Origin: Streptosporangium sp. NBC_01756
GTDB lineage: Bacteria; Actinomycetota; Actinomycetes; Streptosporangiales; Streptosporangiaceae
Assembly (NCBI RefSeq): GCF_035917975.1
Contig: NZ_CP109130.1
Coordinates: forward strand, 6,944,001 to 7,008,000
Length of the DNA: 64,000 nt
Reading direction: 5' to 3'
Made by a program: the position numbers and the translations under genes. Below are positions 53,146-61,217 of the stretch, in pieces. Within the stretch, counting starts at the first letter, position 1; every line of letters begins with the position of its first letter. A model generated the notes under the pieces. It was given only the letters and a program-made list of their open reading frames with translations. It had not been told where the DNA came from and did no database searches.

Positions 53146-53613
53146 ATGTCCGCGATCACCAGCCCGCTCAATCCCGAAGCCAAGAAGGTCGTCGGCACCG
53201 TGCTCCAGGGCGCGCTCGTCGACCTGCTCGACCTGTCGCTGCTGACCAAGCAGGCGCACTGGAACGTGATCGGCCACAACTTCCGCTCGCTGCACCTGCA
53301 GCTCGACAAGATCGTTTCAGCGGCCAGGAAGCACGCGGACACCGTCGCCGAGCGCGCGGTTGCCCTCGGGTGCAACCCCGACGGCCGGGCTTCGACGATC
53401 GCGAGCACGACCGAGGTGCCGCAACTGGAGACGGGTTACATCAACGACGGCAAGGTCGTCGCCGCGATGACGGACATCCTCGGGTCCATCACCCGCCGGA
53501 TGCGTGAGCGCATCACCGCCACCGAGGAGGCCGACCTGGTGACCCAGGACATCCTGATCGAGATCACGCAGGACCTGGAGAAGCACCACTGGATGATCGA
53601 GGCCCAGCGCTAG
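53146..53613 (+). CDS. dps: Dps-family DNA-protection ferritin
   Basis: 155 residues, four-helix bundle. LTKQAHWNVIGHNFRSLHLQLDKI holds the inter-subunit ferroxidase His and Asp ligands (read as QAHWNVIGHNF and HLQLD). It stores iron and shields DNA under starvation or peroxide. The gene faces away from the MerR regulator and ends in a perfect hairpin, so it is a single-gene unit. Confidence 0.95.
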   Translation: MSAITSPLNPEAKKVVGTVLQGALVDLLDLSLLTKQAHWNVIGHNFRSLHLQLDKIVSAARKHADTVAERAVALGCNPDGRASTIASTTEVPQLETGYINDGKVVAAMTDILGSITRRMRERITATEEADLVTQDILIEITQDLEKHHWMIEAQR

Positions 53614-53631
53614 ACCGTCCCGGCGTTGCCC

Positions 53632-53665
53632 AAGGTGCCCCGGACCGCGCGGTCCGGGGCACCTT
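53632..53665 (+). terminator. Hairpin terminator after dps
   Basis: Perfect 16-bp stem AAGGTGCCCCGGACCG / CGGTCCGGGGCACCTT, 2-nt loop. Confidence 0.9.
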
Positions 53666-53681
53666 CTCGTCCTCGGGCCCC

Positions 53682-53713
53682 GTGCCGATGTGCCGACGTG
53701 CCGACGTGCCGAT
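53682..53713. repeat. Four 8-bp tandem repeats
   Basis: GTGCCGAT, GTGCCGAC, GTGCCGAC, GTGCCGAT in a row, directly upstream of the 56-bp repeats. Confidence 0.85.
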
Positions 53714-53738
53714 GGAGCGTGCCCGCCGGTCATGCGGG

Positions 53739-53906
53739 TGGCGGAGGGCGATGCGGCGGGGGCGGCGGTCACCGGCCCCGACAGGCCTGCGGGGTGGCGG
53801 AGGGCGATGCGGCGGGGGCGGCGGTCACCGGCCCCGACAGGCCTGCGGGGTGGCGGAGGGCGATGCGGCGGGGACGGCTGTCACCGGCCCCGACGACGGG
53901 TCTGCG
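53739..53906. repeat. 56-bp tandem repeats, three copies
   Basis: Units begin at 53739, 53795 and 53851 with TGGCGGAGGGCGATGCGGCG. The first two are nearly identical and the third has decayed. The period is not a multiple of three and no coding role is evident. The array ends about 20 bp before a gene start, so it may carry or modify the promoter. Confidence 0.9.
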
Positions 53907-53926
53907 GGGTTGCGTAGGGTGGCGCC

Positions 53927-54412
53927 GTGACGGAGACGGAGAGCACCGGCTACGACGGCCTGTCGTCTCGCCTGGTTCCGGAGGCCGAGCTGCGGGCGTT
54001 CCTGCTGGACTGCTTCGGGATCGCCGGGCACGAGTTGTTCGTCGGCCGCGACGACCGGGTCGACGAGGAGCTGCGGGACGTCCCACAGGACAAGGTGTTC
54101 GCCGCGTTCTGCACGTACCGGCCGGCCTGCGGCCACTTCGCGATGGGCTTCGACGTCGGCATCGAGGGCCGGTTGGCCGACCGGGTCGGCCGCCGGGAGT
54201 TCGCCGAACGGTTCGCCGCCCGTTTCGGCGCCTACGTGCTGTACGGCGACACCGAACCGCCGGGCCTGTGGACGGTGATCCTGGTGGACGGCAGCCGCCT
54301 CCTCGCCGCGATGGACGAGGAAGACGACCGGTACGTGCTCCACGCGGCCACGGCGCCGGTGCCGGGCCTGCCAGGGCTCCGGGTGGACGAGGGGCTCCGG
54401 CGGATCCGCTGA
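53927..54412 (+). CDS. Protein of unknown function, 161 residues
   Basis: Soluble, acidic. DCFGIAGHELFVGRDDRVDEEL, then FCTYRPACGHFAMGFDVGI and LYGDTEPPGLWTVILVDGSRLLAAMDEEDD; the pattern suggests an alpha/beta domain of the SMI1/immunity or small-adaptor kind, but I do not recognise it. GTG start; the ribosome site is weak (GTAGGGTGGCGCC). It sits alone behind a 56-bp tandem repeat array. Confidence 0.7.
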   Translation: MTETESTGYDGLSSRLVPEAELRAFLLDCFGIAGHELFVGRDDRVDEELRDVPQDKVFAAFCTYRPACGHFAMGFDVGIEGRLADRVGRREFAERFAARFGAYVLYGDTEPPGLWTVILVDGSRLLAAMDEEDDRYVLHAATAPVPGLPGLRVDEGLRRIR

Positions 54413-54595
54413 CCGACCCCCACGGGGACTCGGAACGGTGATGCGACGGGGTACGCCGTGGACTTTCCCCGGCCCGGCCGCGAACTCTCCGCCGACTACG
54501 CCCTGGAGTGGTTCCTTCGCCGCTGCTCTTGGGAGGGATAGGGCAAAAAGGGCGTTTCGCTGTTCATTGCGATCATCGATGTGTTGAATGGCGAC
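54413..54595. other. Short intergenic region with a 27-codon frame
   Basis: A GTG-started frame at 54458-54541 reads MDFPRPG...YALEWFLRRCSWEG and may be a gene remnant. Nothing else is recognisable. Confidence 0.3.
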
Positions 54596-55234
54596 ATGAT
54601 CGGAAGTCCTACCGAGGGGCCATCGGACTCGTCGACGAGCCGGGAGCAGGGACCGCTACTGTCGCCGTTCACCCGCACGCTGACCGGTCCTCCCGGCCGC
54701 TGGCTGCTCCCTCTCGTCGCGTTCGCCGGGCTCGTCCTGCTGTACGGCGTGAGCGCTCCCGGCGGTTACTTCATGCAGACGATGTTCGGCGGTTTCCTGG
54801 GCCTGGTCCTCGTGATCGTCTGGGCTCCCCGGTTCGTCGTGGCGCTGTGCCGCGCGGACGGCCGTCCGGGGCTGCGCCGACACTGGGCGCGCTGGGCGGC
54901 GGCCCCGCTCATGGGGGTGGCCGTGATCGGACTCGTGCACTTCGACGTCCCCTACACCGCCCGGTTCGCGCTCTCCGAGACGAGCCTGGAGCGCTACGCC
55001 CGGGCGGTGGCGGCGGGAACGGAGCCCGAGACTCGGGAAAAGACGGTGGGACTGTTCTCCCTGGCGTCGATCGAGCGCACCGGCACCGGTGCGCGGTTCC
55101 GGGTGCGGGGCACGGGTTTCCTCAGCTCCTATGGTTTTGCCTGGAGTCCCGAAGGGGAACCCTCGGGTGACTACGAGGGTAAGTACGAGCACCTGCGCGG
55201 GCACTGGTACGAATGGATGGAAGGATCCTGGTAG
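54596..55234 (+). CDS. Membrane protein of unknown function
   Basis: 212 residues with three predicted helices (about 39-58, 65-85, 103-120) and an extracytoplasmic C-terminal domain of about 90 residues (SLERYARAVAAGTE, TGTGARFRVRGTGFLSSYGFAW). The N-terminus is Ser/Thr/Gly-rich and cytosolic. TTG 54581 is an alternative start. Its last base is shared with the next gene, so the two are a pair. No family recognised. Confidence 0.7.
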   Translation: MIGSPTEGPSDSSTSREQGPLLSPFTRTLTGPPGRWLLPLVAFAGLVLLYGVSAPGGYFMQTMFGGFLGLVLVIVWAPRFVVALCRADGRPGLRRHWARWAAAPLMGVAVIGLVHFDVPYTARFALSETSLERYARAVAAGTEPETREKTVGLFSLASIERTGTGARFRVRGTGFLSSYGFAWSPEGEPSGDYEGKYEHLRGHWYEWMEGSW

Positions 55235-55464
55235 TGAACATCCCCGGCAAGCCGGCCGTCTGGATCGGTGTCGTCGTCGCCGTCTTCATGGCGATGTTCC
55301 TGCTTCCTGGTGACGTCACCTGGCTCCTGGTCCTGGTCGTCGCGCCGGCTGCCATGTTCGCCGCCGTGATCACGGCCTACCAGGAGGCCGCCCGATTCCG
55401 GGCCGCCGAGCACCCGGCCGAGCCGGCCGTCGATGTACCGGATCTCAACTCCACAAGTGACTGA
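55234..55464 (+). CDS. Small two-helix membrane protein
   Basis: 76 residues: two hydrophobic helices (about 9-28 and 31-50) then a charged tail ending HPAEPAVDVPDLNSTSD. GTG start with GGAAGGA 8 nt upstream, overlapping the previous stop by one base. The stretch encoding its last 18 residues, with the following 25 bp, recurs at 63092 inside a mosaic region, so it is a donor of scrambled sequence. Confidence 0.65.
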   Translation: MNIPGKPAVWIGVVVAVFMAMFLLPGDVTWLLVLVVAPAAMFAAVITAYQEAARFRAAEHPAEPAVDVPDLNSTSD

Positions 55465-55490
55465 CCGGAGGACGGATCAGGCGCAACCCT
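55410..55490. repeat. Dispersed repeat, copy 1 (81 bp; partner at 63092-63172)
   Basis: The 3' end and downstream flank of the small membrane protein gene. The partner copy differs at about 5 of 81 positions and has no indel. Confidence 0.88.
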
Positions 55491-55500
55491 CTTCGAGGTC

Positions 55501-55848
55501 CTACGGGGCGGGCTCTTCGGCCTCGCAGTCCCCGAACCAGACCAGATCGGAGCGGAGTCGCCACGCCGCACGGTGGGCGTTGGTCCATCGACCGAACCCG
55601 TGACCGTTCGCGCCGACGGTCGCCGCTGTTCCATCCGGTAGTGCCAGCCCGTAGGCCACCACCTCCGTCAGGCTCTCGCCGTCGTCCTCGTCGAACTCCT
55701 GGACCAGGGCGAACATGCGCGGGAGGTCACCGCTCGGCATACAGGCACCCTTGCATGCACGCTTCGAAACTGTGCTCTGCGGATCACGTCCGTCGAAGTC
55801 CTGAACGTGGTGGGCGGATGACTGGTCGGAACCGGTGTGGTGCTCCAT
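55501..55848 (-). CDS. Protein of unknown function, 115 residues
   Basis: Hydrophilic. The N-terminal third is His/Ser-rich, the middle has KRACKGACMPSGD with two close cysteines, and the rest (MFALVQEFDEDDGESLTEVVAYGLALPDG, WTNAHRAAWRL) looks like a small alpha/beta domain. ATG at 55848 has GGGAG upstream; the frame stays open further. It diverges from an XRE regulator gene, where actinomycetes often keep small partner genes; function unknown. Confidence 0.65.
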   Translation of the reverse strand: MEHHTGSDQSSAHHVQDFDGRDPQSTVSKRACKGACMPSGDLPRMFALVQEFDEDDGESLTEVVAYGLALPDGTAATVGANGHGFGRWTNAHRAAWRLRSDLVWFGDCEAEEPAP

Positions 55849-56073
55849 GTCGTGGTGCTCCCTTCTGGCGCTGAACCTAAGTGGAGATTTGGCGGACGGC
55901 TCTGATCCGGTTTCCCTGCGTTCTCGATCGGATGCTGAACGTGACCGCTGGCGCTTTGGTAGCGTGGCATTGAATCTGCTGGTGCGCAAGATTGCCAAAT
56001 AATATAGTTGTAGTTGTCCAGATTGCCCGGTCGTAATCGGTGGAACAGGCGGGGCGAGCCCGAAGGAGACGCA

Positions 56074-56928
56074 ATGGGCGCAAGGCGGGGACCGACGCTA
56101 CGGGCGCAGTGGCTCGGCAAGCACCTGAGGGAGTTTCGTGAGTCGGCCAAGCTGACGCTCAGGCAGGCGGGCGACTACTTGCAGCGTGATGCTGCCACCA
56201 TCAGTCGACTGGAGGTCGGCATCATCTCGGCAAGAGTGTCCGACGTGCTGGCACTCCTCAATCTGTACGGGGTCGACGACCAGAAAGTCCGAGATGGGTT
56301 GGAAAGGCTCAGCCGCGATATCTGGCAGAAGGGCTGGTGGGACGGCTACGCCAGCGAATCCCTCGGTGGGATGCTCGACTATGCCTGGCTCGAAGCACGT
56401 GCTGGCGAGATCCGTTCCTATGAGGCGATGGTCGTTCCCGGACTTCTTCAGATCCGGAACTATGCCCAGGCGGTCATCATGGCGGGTGACGTGGACGCTC
56501 CACAGGAGCAGATCGAGCGCTGGGTTGAATTCCGGATGGATCGACAGCGCGTGCTCGATGCCGAAACATCACCGAGTGTGAAGGTCATCCTCGATGAGGC
56601 CGTACTCCATCGTGCGATCGGTGGCGCAAAGGTGATACGCGCCCAGTTGGAACACCTGTCCAAGATTATGACGAGACCGAATGTGACCATCCAGGTCCTG
56701 CCGTTCACCGTCGGCGCGCACGCCAGTCCGGAAGGATCCTTCACGATCTTCGACATGCCGGAGCCCTACGTTGACGTGGCGTATGTGGAGACCAGGGGAG
56801 GGGCCGTCTACACCGAAGCGGAAGATGCCGAGGTTTTCGCGCGAGCGTACGATTCGCTCCAAAGCGCCGCACTCACCCCGGATGCGTCCGCGATTGTCAT
56901 CCGAGATGCGGTCAGCCGTGTCGGATAA
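56074..56928 (+). CDS. XRE-family regulator with DUF5753 domain
   Basis: 284 residues: N-terminal helix-turn-helix (REFRESAKLTLRQAGDYLQRDAATISRLE, split as LTLRQAGDYL and DAATISRLE), then DUF5753 (WWDGYASESLGGMLDYAWLE, VPGLLQIRNYAQAV, VQVLPFTVGAH-like IQVLPFTVGAHASPEG). Such genes are abundant in Streptomyces and typically paired with a DUF397 gene, as here; the pairs influence development or act as toxin-antitoxin-like units. GAAGGAGA supports the ATG. Confidence 0.93.
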   Translation: MGARRGPTLRAQWLGKHLREFRESAKLTLRQAGDYLQRDAATISRLEVGIISARVSDVLALLNLYGVDDQKVRDGLERLSRDIWQKGWWDGYASESLGGMLDYAWLEARAGEIRSYEAMVVPGLLQIRNYAQAVIMAGDVDAPQEQIERWVEFRMDRQRVLDAETSPSVKVILDEAVLHRAIGGAKVIRAQLEHLSKIMTRPNVTIQVLPFTVGAHASPEGSFTIFDMPEPYVDVAYVETRGGAVYTEAEDAEVFARAYDSLQSAALTPDASAIVIRDAVSRVG

Positions 56929-56948
56929 GCGAAAGGGAGGGGCGCGTG

Positions 56949-57176
56949 ATGGTCACCCCCGAAGAGTTGGCGGGCGTTGCCTGGCATATCAGCACCAGGA
57001 GCGCCAACGGCGGCGGTCAGTGTGTCGAGGCCGGGCCACTGGCCGACGGCAGCGGGCGCGTCGCCGTACGGCACAGCCATCATCCCGACGGAATGGTGAT
57101 CGTCTACACCCGGGCCGAGTGGGAGGCGTTCGTGGGCGGCGTCAAGGACGGCGAATTCGATTTCCCCGCCGGGTGA
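56949..57176 (+). CDS. DUF397 protein
   Basis: 75 residues. WHISTRSANGGGQCVEAGPLADG, then VAVRHSHHPDG and FTRAEW-like VYTRAEWEAFVGGVKDGEFD are the DUF397 hallmarks. It follows the XRE/DUF5753 gene by about 20 nt with GGGAGG upstream, as usual for the pair (BldB/WhiJ-like systems). ATG and the preceding GTG (56946) are both possible. Confidence 0.92.
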   Translation: MVTPEELAGVAWHISTRSANGGGQCVEAGPLADGSGRVAVRHSHHPDGMVIVYTRAEWEAFVGGVKDGEFDFPAG

Positions 57177-57357
57177 CCGCTCCCCTCTCTGTTGTCGCCC
57201 TTTTTCGGACCAAGGCATGTGACGGCTTCTCTGCCTGTTCCTAGGACGTCGTGATCCACTGGAAGAGCCTGCGAGGTGTGCGTCGTCACCACATCGCGCT
57301 GACGCCATGGTGGCGGCCATCGACAGGGAACTTGGGACACGGGCGAAGGGACTGAAG

Positions 57358-58128
57358 GTGACACCGGAGGAGCAACTGGAGATGCTCGGGGCACGGCTGT
57401 ACGACGCGATCGGCGGCGCCTACATCGCGACACGGCGTACCGAGCCGCGGATCGCCGCGCGGATCTGGGACGCGCTCGGGGATGCCCAGACGGTGCTGAA
57501 CGTCGGGGCCGGCACCGGCTCCTACGAGCCTGCTGATCGCGACGTGACCGCGGTGGAGCCATCGGCGGTCATGCGGGGGCAGCGGCCTGCCGGCTCGGCG
57601 CCGTGTGTGGCCGCCGCCGCGGAGAGTCTGCCGTTCGAGGACCACTCCTTCGACGTCGCGATGGCCGTCTCCACCGTTCACCACTGGGGGGACCCGATAG
57701 CGGGGCTGCGCGAGATGCGGCGCGTGGCCCGCCGCGTGGTGGTGCTCACGTTCGACACCGACGAGCCCGGATGGCAGGACCGGTTCTGGCTTACCCGCGA
57801 CTACCTGCCCGAGTTCGCCGCCGTCCTCGCAGAATTTCCCTCGCTTACTGGGATGGCCGACGCGATCGGTGCCCGCGCCGAGCCGGTGCCCATCCCATGG
57901 GACTGCGCTGACGGCCTGTTCGAGGCGTACTGGCGCCGACCGGGGGCGTATCTGGAGGATCACGTGCGCCGTGCGATGTCGGTGTGGACGAGGGTCGGGC
58001 CGAAGGCTGAGCAGCGGGCGGTACGAAGCCTCAGCGACGACCTCGACTCCGGCCGGTGGGCCGAGCGCAACAGCGACCTCGCCGACCTCGACGCGGCAGA
58101 TCTCGGCCTCCGCCTGCTCATAGCTTGA
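57358..58128 (+). CDS. SAM-dependent methyltransferase, class I
   Basis: 256 residues. Motif I is VLNVGAGTGSYEP, motif post-I DVTAVEPS, and ESLPFEDHSFDVAMAVSTVHHW spans motifs II-III. The pattern matches UbiE/Methyltransf_11 enzymes acting on small molecules. GTG 57358 has AAGGG 7 nt upstream; an ATG 17 codons earlier lacks a ribosome site. Stands alone; substrate unknown. Confidence 0.88.
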   Translation: MTPEEQLEMLGARLYDAIGGAYIATRRTEPRIAARIWDALGDAQTVLNVGAGTGSYEPADRDVTAVEPSAVMRGQRPAGSAPCVAAAAESLPFEDHSFDVAMAVSTVHHWGDPIAGLREMRRVARRVVVLTFDTDEPGWQDRFWLTRDYLPEFAAVLAEFPSLTGMADAIGARAEPVPIPWDCADGLFEAYWRRPGAYLEDHVRRAMSVWTRVGPKAEQRAVRSLSDDLDSGRWAERNSDLADLDAADLGLRLLIA

Positions 58129-58148
58129 ACCGCGTCGCAGCGTCTGTG

Positions 58149-59123
58149 TCATGGCGGCTCCTGGACGGCCCACCGGTCATGTGCGGCGCGGAACGTCCGG
58201 CGGTAGGCGCCGGGCGTTGTGCCCAGGGCATTGTGGAAGCGCCTGCGCAGGTTGGTGGCCGAGGAGAGGCCGACGCGGCGGGCGATGGCGTCCAACGGGA
58301 GGTCGGTAGATTCCAGCAGGTCCTGGGCCGTGGCGATCCGCTGGGCCAGCAGCCACCGCCCTGGGCTGGTGCCGAGTTGGTCGGCGAATTGCCGGGCGAG
58401 GGTACGCGTTGAGACGCCCGCGTGCCCGGCCATGCCCTCGATGGTGACCGGTTCGCCGAATCTCTCGGTGATCCACTCCAGCAGCGGCGCGAGTGTGCCA
58501 TCCATCTGTGCGGGATGTGGCGGCGCCGCGTACTGCAACTGCCCGCCCTCGCGGTGCGGCGGCATCACCATGGTCCGTGCGACATGTGCGGCGTACCGAG
58601 CGCCCTGGTCCTTGCGGATCAGGTGCATGCACAGGTCGAAGCCGGCCCCGGCGCCGGCGCTGGTGGCCACGTCACCGTGGTCCACGTACAGCACGTCCGG
58701 GTCGATGTGAATGTGCGGGAAGCACGCTGCGAGCTCGTCCGCCAACTCCCAGTGGGTGGTCGCCCTTCGTCCGTCCAGCAGGCCGGCGTGCGCTAGCGCG
58801 AAGACGCCGGAGCAAATGCTGACCACCCGTGCTCCGCGGGAGTGTGCGCGGCGCAGCGCCCGGACGACCGCAGATGAGGGTGGCTCCTTGACGGGCAGCC
58901 AGCCGGGGATGATCACGATGTCCGCTCGGTCGAGTGCGTCCAGCCCATCGGTGACGAGCATGTCGTACCCGGCGTGCGTCGCGATCGGCCCGGGCTGCTC
59001 CGTGCACACGCTGAAGGCGTACCGCGTCGGAAGTCCTGGCCGCTCGATGCCGAACACCTGGGCCGCGCAGGCGAGTTCGAAGGTCGATTGCGGTGGGCGG
59101 ATGAGGGCCGCTACGCGGTGCAT
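58149..59123 (-). CDS. GlxA-family AraC regulator (DJ-1/PfpI domain plus helix-turn-helix)
   Basis: 324 residues: an N-terminal DJ-1/PfpI-like domain (about 1-170) with nucleophile-elbow cysteine in VSICSGVFALAHAG, and a C-terminal AraC domain (about 215-315; VTIEGMAGHAGVSTRTLARQF, ARRVGLSSATNLRRRF). The start at MHRVAALIRPP follows a TACTTT box by 6 nt with no ribosome site, so the mRNA may be leaderless. Diverges from an MFS exporter it may control. Confidence 0.92.
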   Translation of the reverse strand: MHRVAALIRPPQSTFELACAAQVFGIERPGLPTRYAFSVCTEQPGPIATHAGYDMLVTDGLDALDRADIVIIPGWLPVKEPPSSAVVRALRRAHSRGARVVSICSGVFALAHAGLLDGRRATTHWELADELAACFPHIHIDPDVLYVDHGDVATSAGAGAGFDLCMHLIRKDQGARYAAHVARTMVMPPHREGGQLQYAAPPHPAQMDGTLAPLLEWITERFGEPVTIEGMAGHAGVSTRTLARQFADQLGTSPGRWLLAQRIATAQDLLESTDLPLDAIARRVGLSSATNLRRRFHNALGTTPGAYRRTFRAAHDRWAVQEPP

Positions 59124-59129
59124 GGCAGG

Positions 59130-59135
59130 AAAGTA
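59130..59135 (-). promoter_or_regulatory. -10 box of a probable leaderless transcript (GlxA-type gene)
   Basis: TACTTT on the minus strand, 6 nt before the ATG; fits TANNNT-N6-start. Confidence 0.5.
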
Positions 59136-59286
59136 CCGCACGATGTCTTTCCTGGCACTCGGCGCGGTAGGCGGTCGGCCGCCAGGCTGGCTCCATGACG
59201 CCAGAACAGAACATTGCTGCCTATATGTCGCCTGCCGTCCCAAACGGCGCTGAGGCTGCCGTGGGCTGGTTTGGGGGCGCAGCTAG

Positions 59287-60543
59287 ATGACCAAGGATGA
59301 AACAGTTTCGGGAGAGTCTCCATGGCGTGCCCGGGCTGCGGTTCTGACCCTGGGAACGTTCGCGGTCGGAACTGACGGATTCGTCATCGTGGGTCTCCTT
59401 CCCCAGATCCAGAAAACGCTCCACGTCAGTACTGCTGCAGCCGGTCAGCTGGTGAGTGTGTTCGCCATTGCCTACGCGCTCTTGGGGCCCGTCTTCGCCG
59501 CACTCACGGGCAGGTGGTCCAAGCGCCGGGTCCTCGTGACTGGGATCGCGCTGCTCGCGGCGGGAAACGCCGTGACGGCGTCGGTTCACGTTTACGGGCT
59601 GGTCCTCGCGTCCCGTGTCCTGGCCGGGTCCGGCGCGGCGCTGTTCGTCGCGAGCGCTGTGGCTACGGCCGCACACCTCGCCGGCGAACAGCGGCGGGGG
59701 AAGGCCATCGCCATGGTGACCGCTGGAGCGACGCTCTCGCTGGTGCTGGGTGCTCCGATGGGTACGCTCATCGGCGGCGCATGGGGCTGGCAGATGGCCA
59801 TTTGGTTCGTCGCCGCAGTCGCCGTAGGCGTTGCGGTCGTCATCGCCGTGCTGCTGCCGCCGATCAGACTCGATCAAGGCGCGACACTGCGGCAGCGCAT
59901 CGCGCCGTTGACCGACCAGCGGGTCCTGCGGGTCCTGGTCGTCACACTGCTGACGTTCATTGGCATTTTTCTTCCCTTCACGTACATGAGCGCGGTCTTC
60001 GCACCGGCGATCGGCGGCGAGCAAGCCAGACTCGCACTCCTACTACTGGTGTTCGGAGTCGCGGCCACGGCGGGCAACCTGACGGCTGGCTCGTTGACCG
60101 ATCGGTACGGCTCACGGCGCGTCGTCATCGGCGCCGCCGTGGGCGTCGCCGCGGTGTGCGTGGTCATGCTTGCGGTTCAGCAAGTCTTCATCCTCGTGGC
60201 GATCGCCCAAGCGCTCAGCGGTGTCGTGTCGTACTCAGTCATGGGACCTCAGCAGCATCGGATCATCGCCTACGCGGCTCCTGAGAGCGCGTCGCTCGTG
60301 ACCTCGCTGAACACGTCTGCCGGCTACCTCGGCAACTTCTTGGCCAGCAGCATCGGAGCGGCCATCCTCACCATCACCGGTTCCGCGGCCCCCCTCCTGC
60401 TCATCGCTGCGGCCTTCGCCGCGTTCGCGGCGTTCCTCGCCTGGTGGCTGTCACGATCCACCGGAGAACGCGGTGGGGCAGCTGTCGACGAGATCGGCGA
60501 GCCGACCACCACACCGCCGGAACAGGCACCTTCGACACGATGA
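59287..60543 (+). CDS. MFS transporter, DHA1 drug-efflux type
   Basis: 418 residues and 12 predicted helices. GTDGFVIVGLLPQIQKTLHVS in helix 1 and GPVFAALTGRWSKRRVLVTG (motif A region) are typical of AraJ/Cmx-like antiporters; LVLGAPMGTLIGGAWGW is the antiporter motif C region. It should export a small molecule in exchange for protons, perhaps a drug. Divergent from a GlxA-type regulator. The neighbourhood downstream is decayed sequence. Confidence 0.92.
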   Translation: MTKDETVSGESPWRARAAVLTLGTFAVGTDGFVIVGLLPQIQKTLHVSTAAAGQLVSVFAIAYALLGPVFAALTGRWSKRRVLVTGIALLAAGNAVTASVHVYGLVLASRVLAGSGAALFVASAVATAAHLAGEQRRGKAIAMVTAGATLSLVLGAPMGTLIGGAWGWQMAIWFVAAVAVGVAVVIAVLLPPIRLDQGATLRQRIAPLTDQRVLRVLVVTLLTFIGIFLPFTYMSAVFAPAIGGEQARLALLLLVFGVAATAGNLTAGSLTDRYGSRRVVIGAAVGVAAVCVVMLAVQQVFILVAIAQALSGVVSYSVMGPQQHRIIAYAAPESASLVTSLNTSAGYLGNFLASSIGAAILTITGSAAPLLLIAAAFAAFAAFLAWWLSRSTGERGGAAVDEIGEPTTTPPEQAPSTR

Positions 60544-60687
60544 GATGGAAGCGCACGTCGAGCACATTGCGTGGCGGGCACGAGCGGACGTCGGCCAAGA
60601 GAGCTGCGCGCTGCGGTAGGGAGCGCTCGGCGTCGTTGAACCGCGTCCAGCCGCTGGCGGTCGCGGTGTACGTCACCTCCTGATAAG
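60544..60687. other. Intergenic, start of scrambled region
   Basis: No recognisable gene. From here to 63375 the sequence is a patchwork of fragments. Confidence 0.5.
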
Positions 60688-60819
60688 ACCTGCGTCGACG
60701 TACACCTCATCCTCGGTCGGCGGCAGAACACCGGCTGGTGCGACGGCGACTGGCACCTGCCGTCGGGGCACTTGGACTCGGGTGAGTCAGCAAGCACCGC
60801 GCTGATCCGGGAGGCGGCC
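60688..60819 (+). pseudogene. Nudix hydrolase fragment
   Basis: The frame reads VHLILGRRQNTGWCDG and WHLPSGHLDSGESAST, then ALIREAAG: the first half of a Nudix domain with the Nudix box beginning G-x5-E but interrupted before the REUxEE glutamates are complete. There is no start codon with a ribosome site and no C-terminal half. The box runs straight into an unrelated repeat at 60816, so the gene was broken by recombination. Confidence 0.8.
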
Positions 60820-60878
60820 GGTCGTACTGCGGGTCGGAGTCGTCCTCGTACGGCATACCTGCGACGTGCCATATCAAC
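60816..60878 (+). repeat. Fragment of a HEPN-like gene (partner at 63818-63880)
   Basis: 63 bp differing from 63818-63880 at about 6 positions, no indel. It encodes AGRTAGRSRPRTAYLRRAIS, part of the HEPN-like gene at the right window edge, here without the rest. Confidence 0.88.
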
Positions 60879-60926
60879 ACGAGCTCGCCGGGACGCGGCC
60901 CGGCCGCCCGGGCCGGGAGCTCGGCA

Positions 60927-60965
60927 GAACGCCGTCGCGGATTTCCGGAAGATTTGTCCGGGGGC
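60927..60965. repeat. Dispersed repeat (39 bp; partner at 62944-62982)
   Basis: About 3 differences in 39. It contains CCGGA-N7-TCCGG, a small dyad, and ends in CCGGGGG, the 7-bp word at which the partner copy switches to a different sequence. Confidence 0.85.
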
Positions 60966-61029
60966 AGCCGTCCTGTTCATGTGAGTTTGATCGACTGGGC
61001 GCGTACCGTGGAGGCAACGAGGAGGCGCC

Positions 61030-61195
61030 ATGCTTCGCCGTACGTTGATGCGAACCGGGGGACTGGCCGCCGGAGCGGCCTTCGCCGGATCGCTCTGGCA
61101 GGGGGCCGCGCAGGCTCTCCCGCGTCGTGGCCCCGGCCCCTACGGTCCACTCGTCGCGCCCGACGTCAACGGCGTCGCGTTGCCCGCCGCGTCCA
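61030..61195 (+). pseudogene. Truncated gene: Tat signal and N-terminus of a secreted PhoX/DUF839-like protein
   Basis: An intact ribosome site (GAGGAGG) and ATG lead to MLRRTLMRTGGLAAG...WQGAAQALP, a twin-arginine-like signal, then GPYGPLVAPDVNGVALPA, the N-terminus typical of DUF839/PhoX phosphatases. After about 56 codons the family pattern stops and the frame runs antisense into the next gene. Roughly 90% of the gene is missing. A second, start-less copy of this stretch lies at 62976. Confidence 0.75.
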
Positions 61196-61217
61196 CCGGC
61201 CGCTCCACCTGCGAGCC

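Noticed and set aside
53739..53906. CRISPR array
   Set aside because: Repeats are contiguous 56-bp tandem units with no unique spacers and no cas genes nearby.
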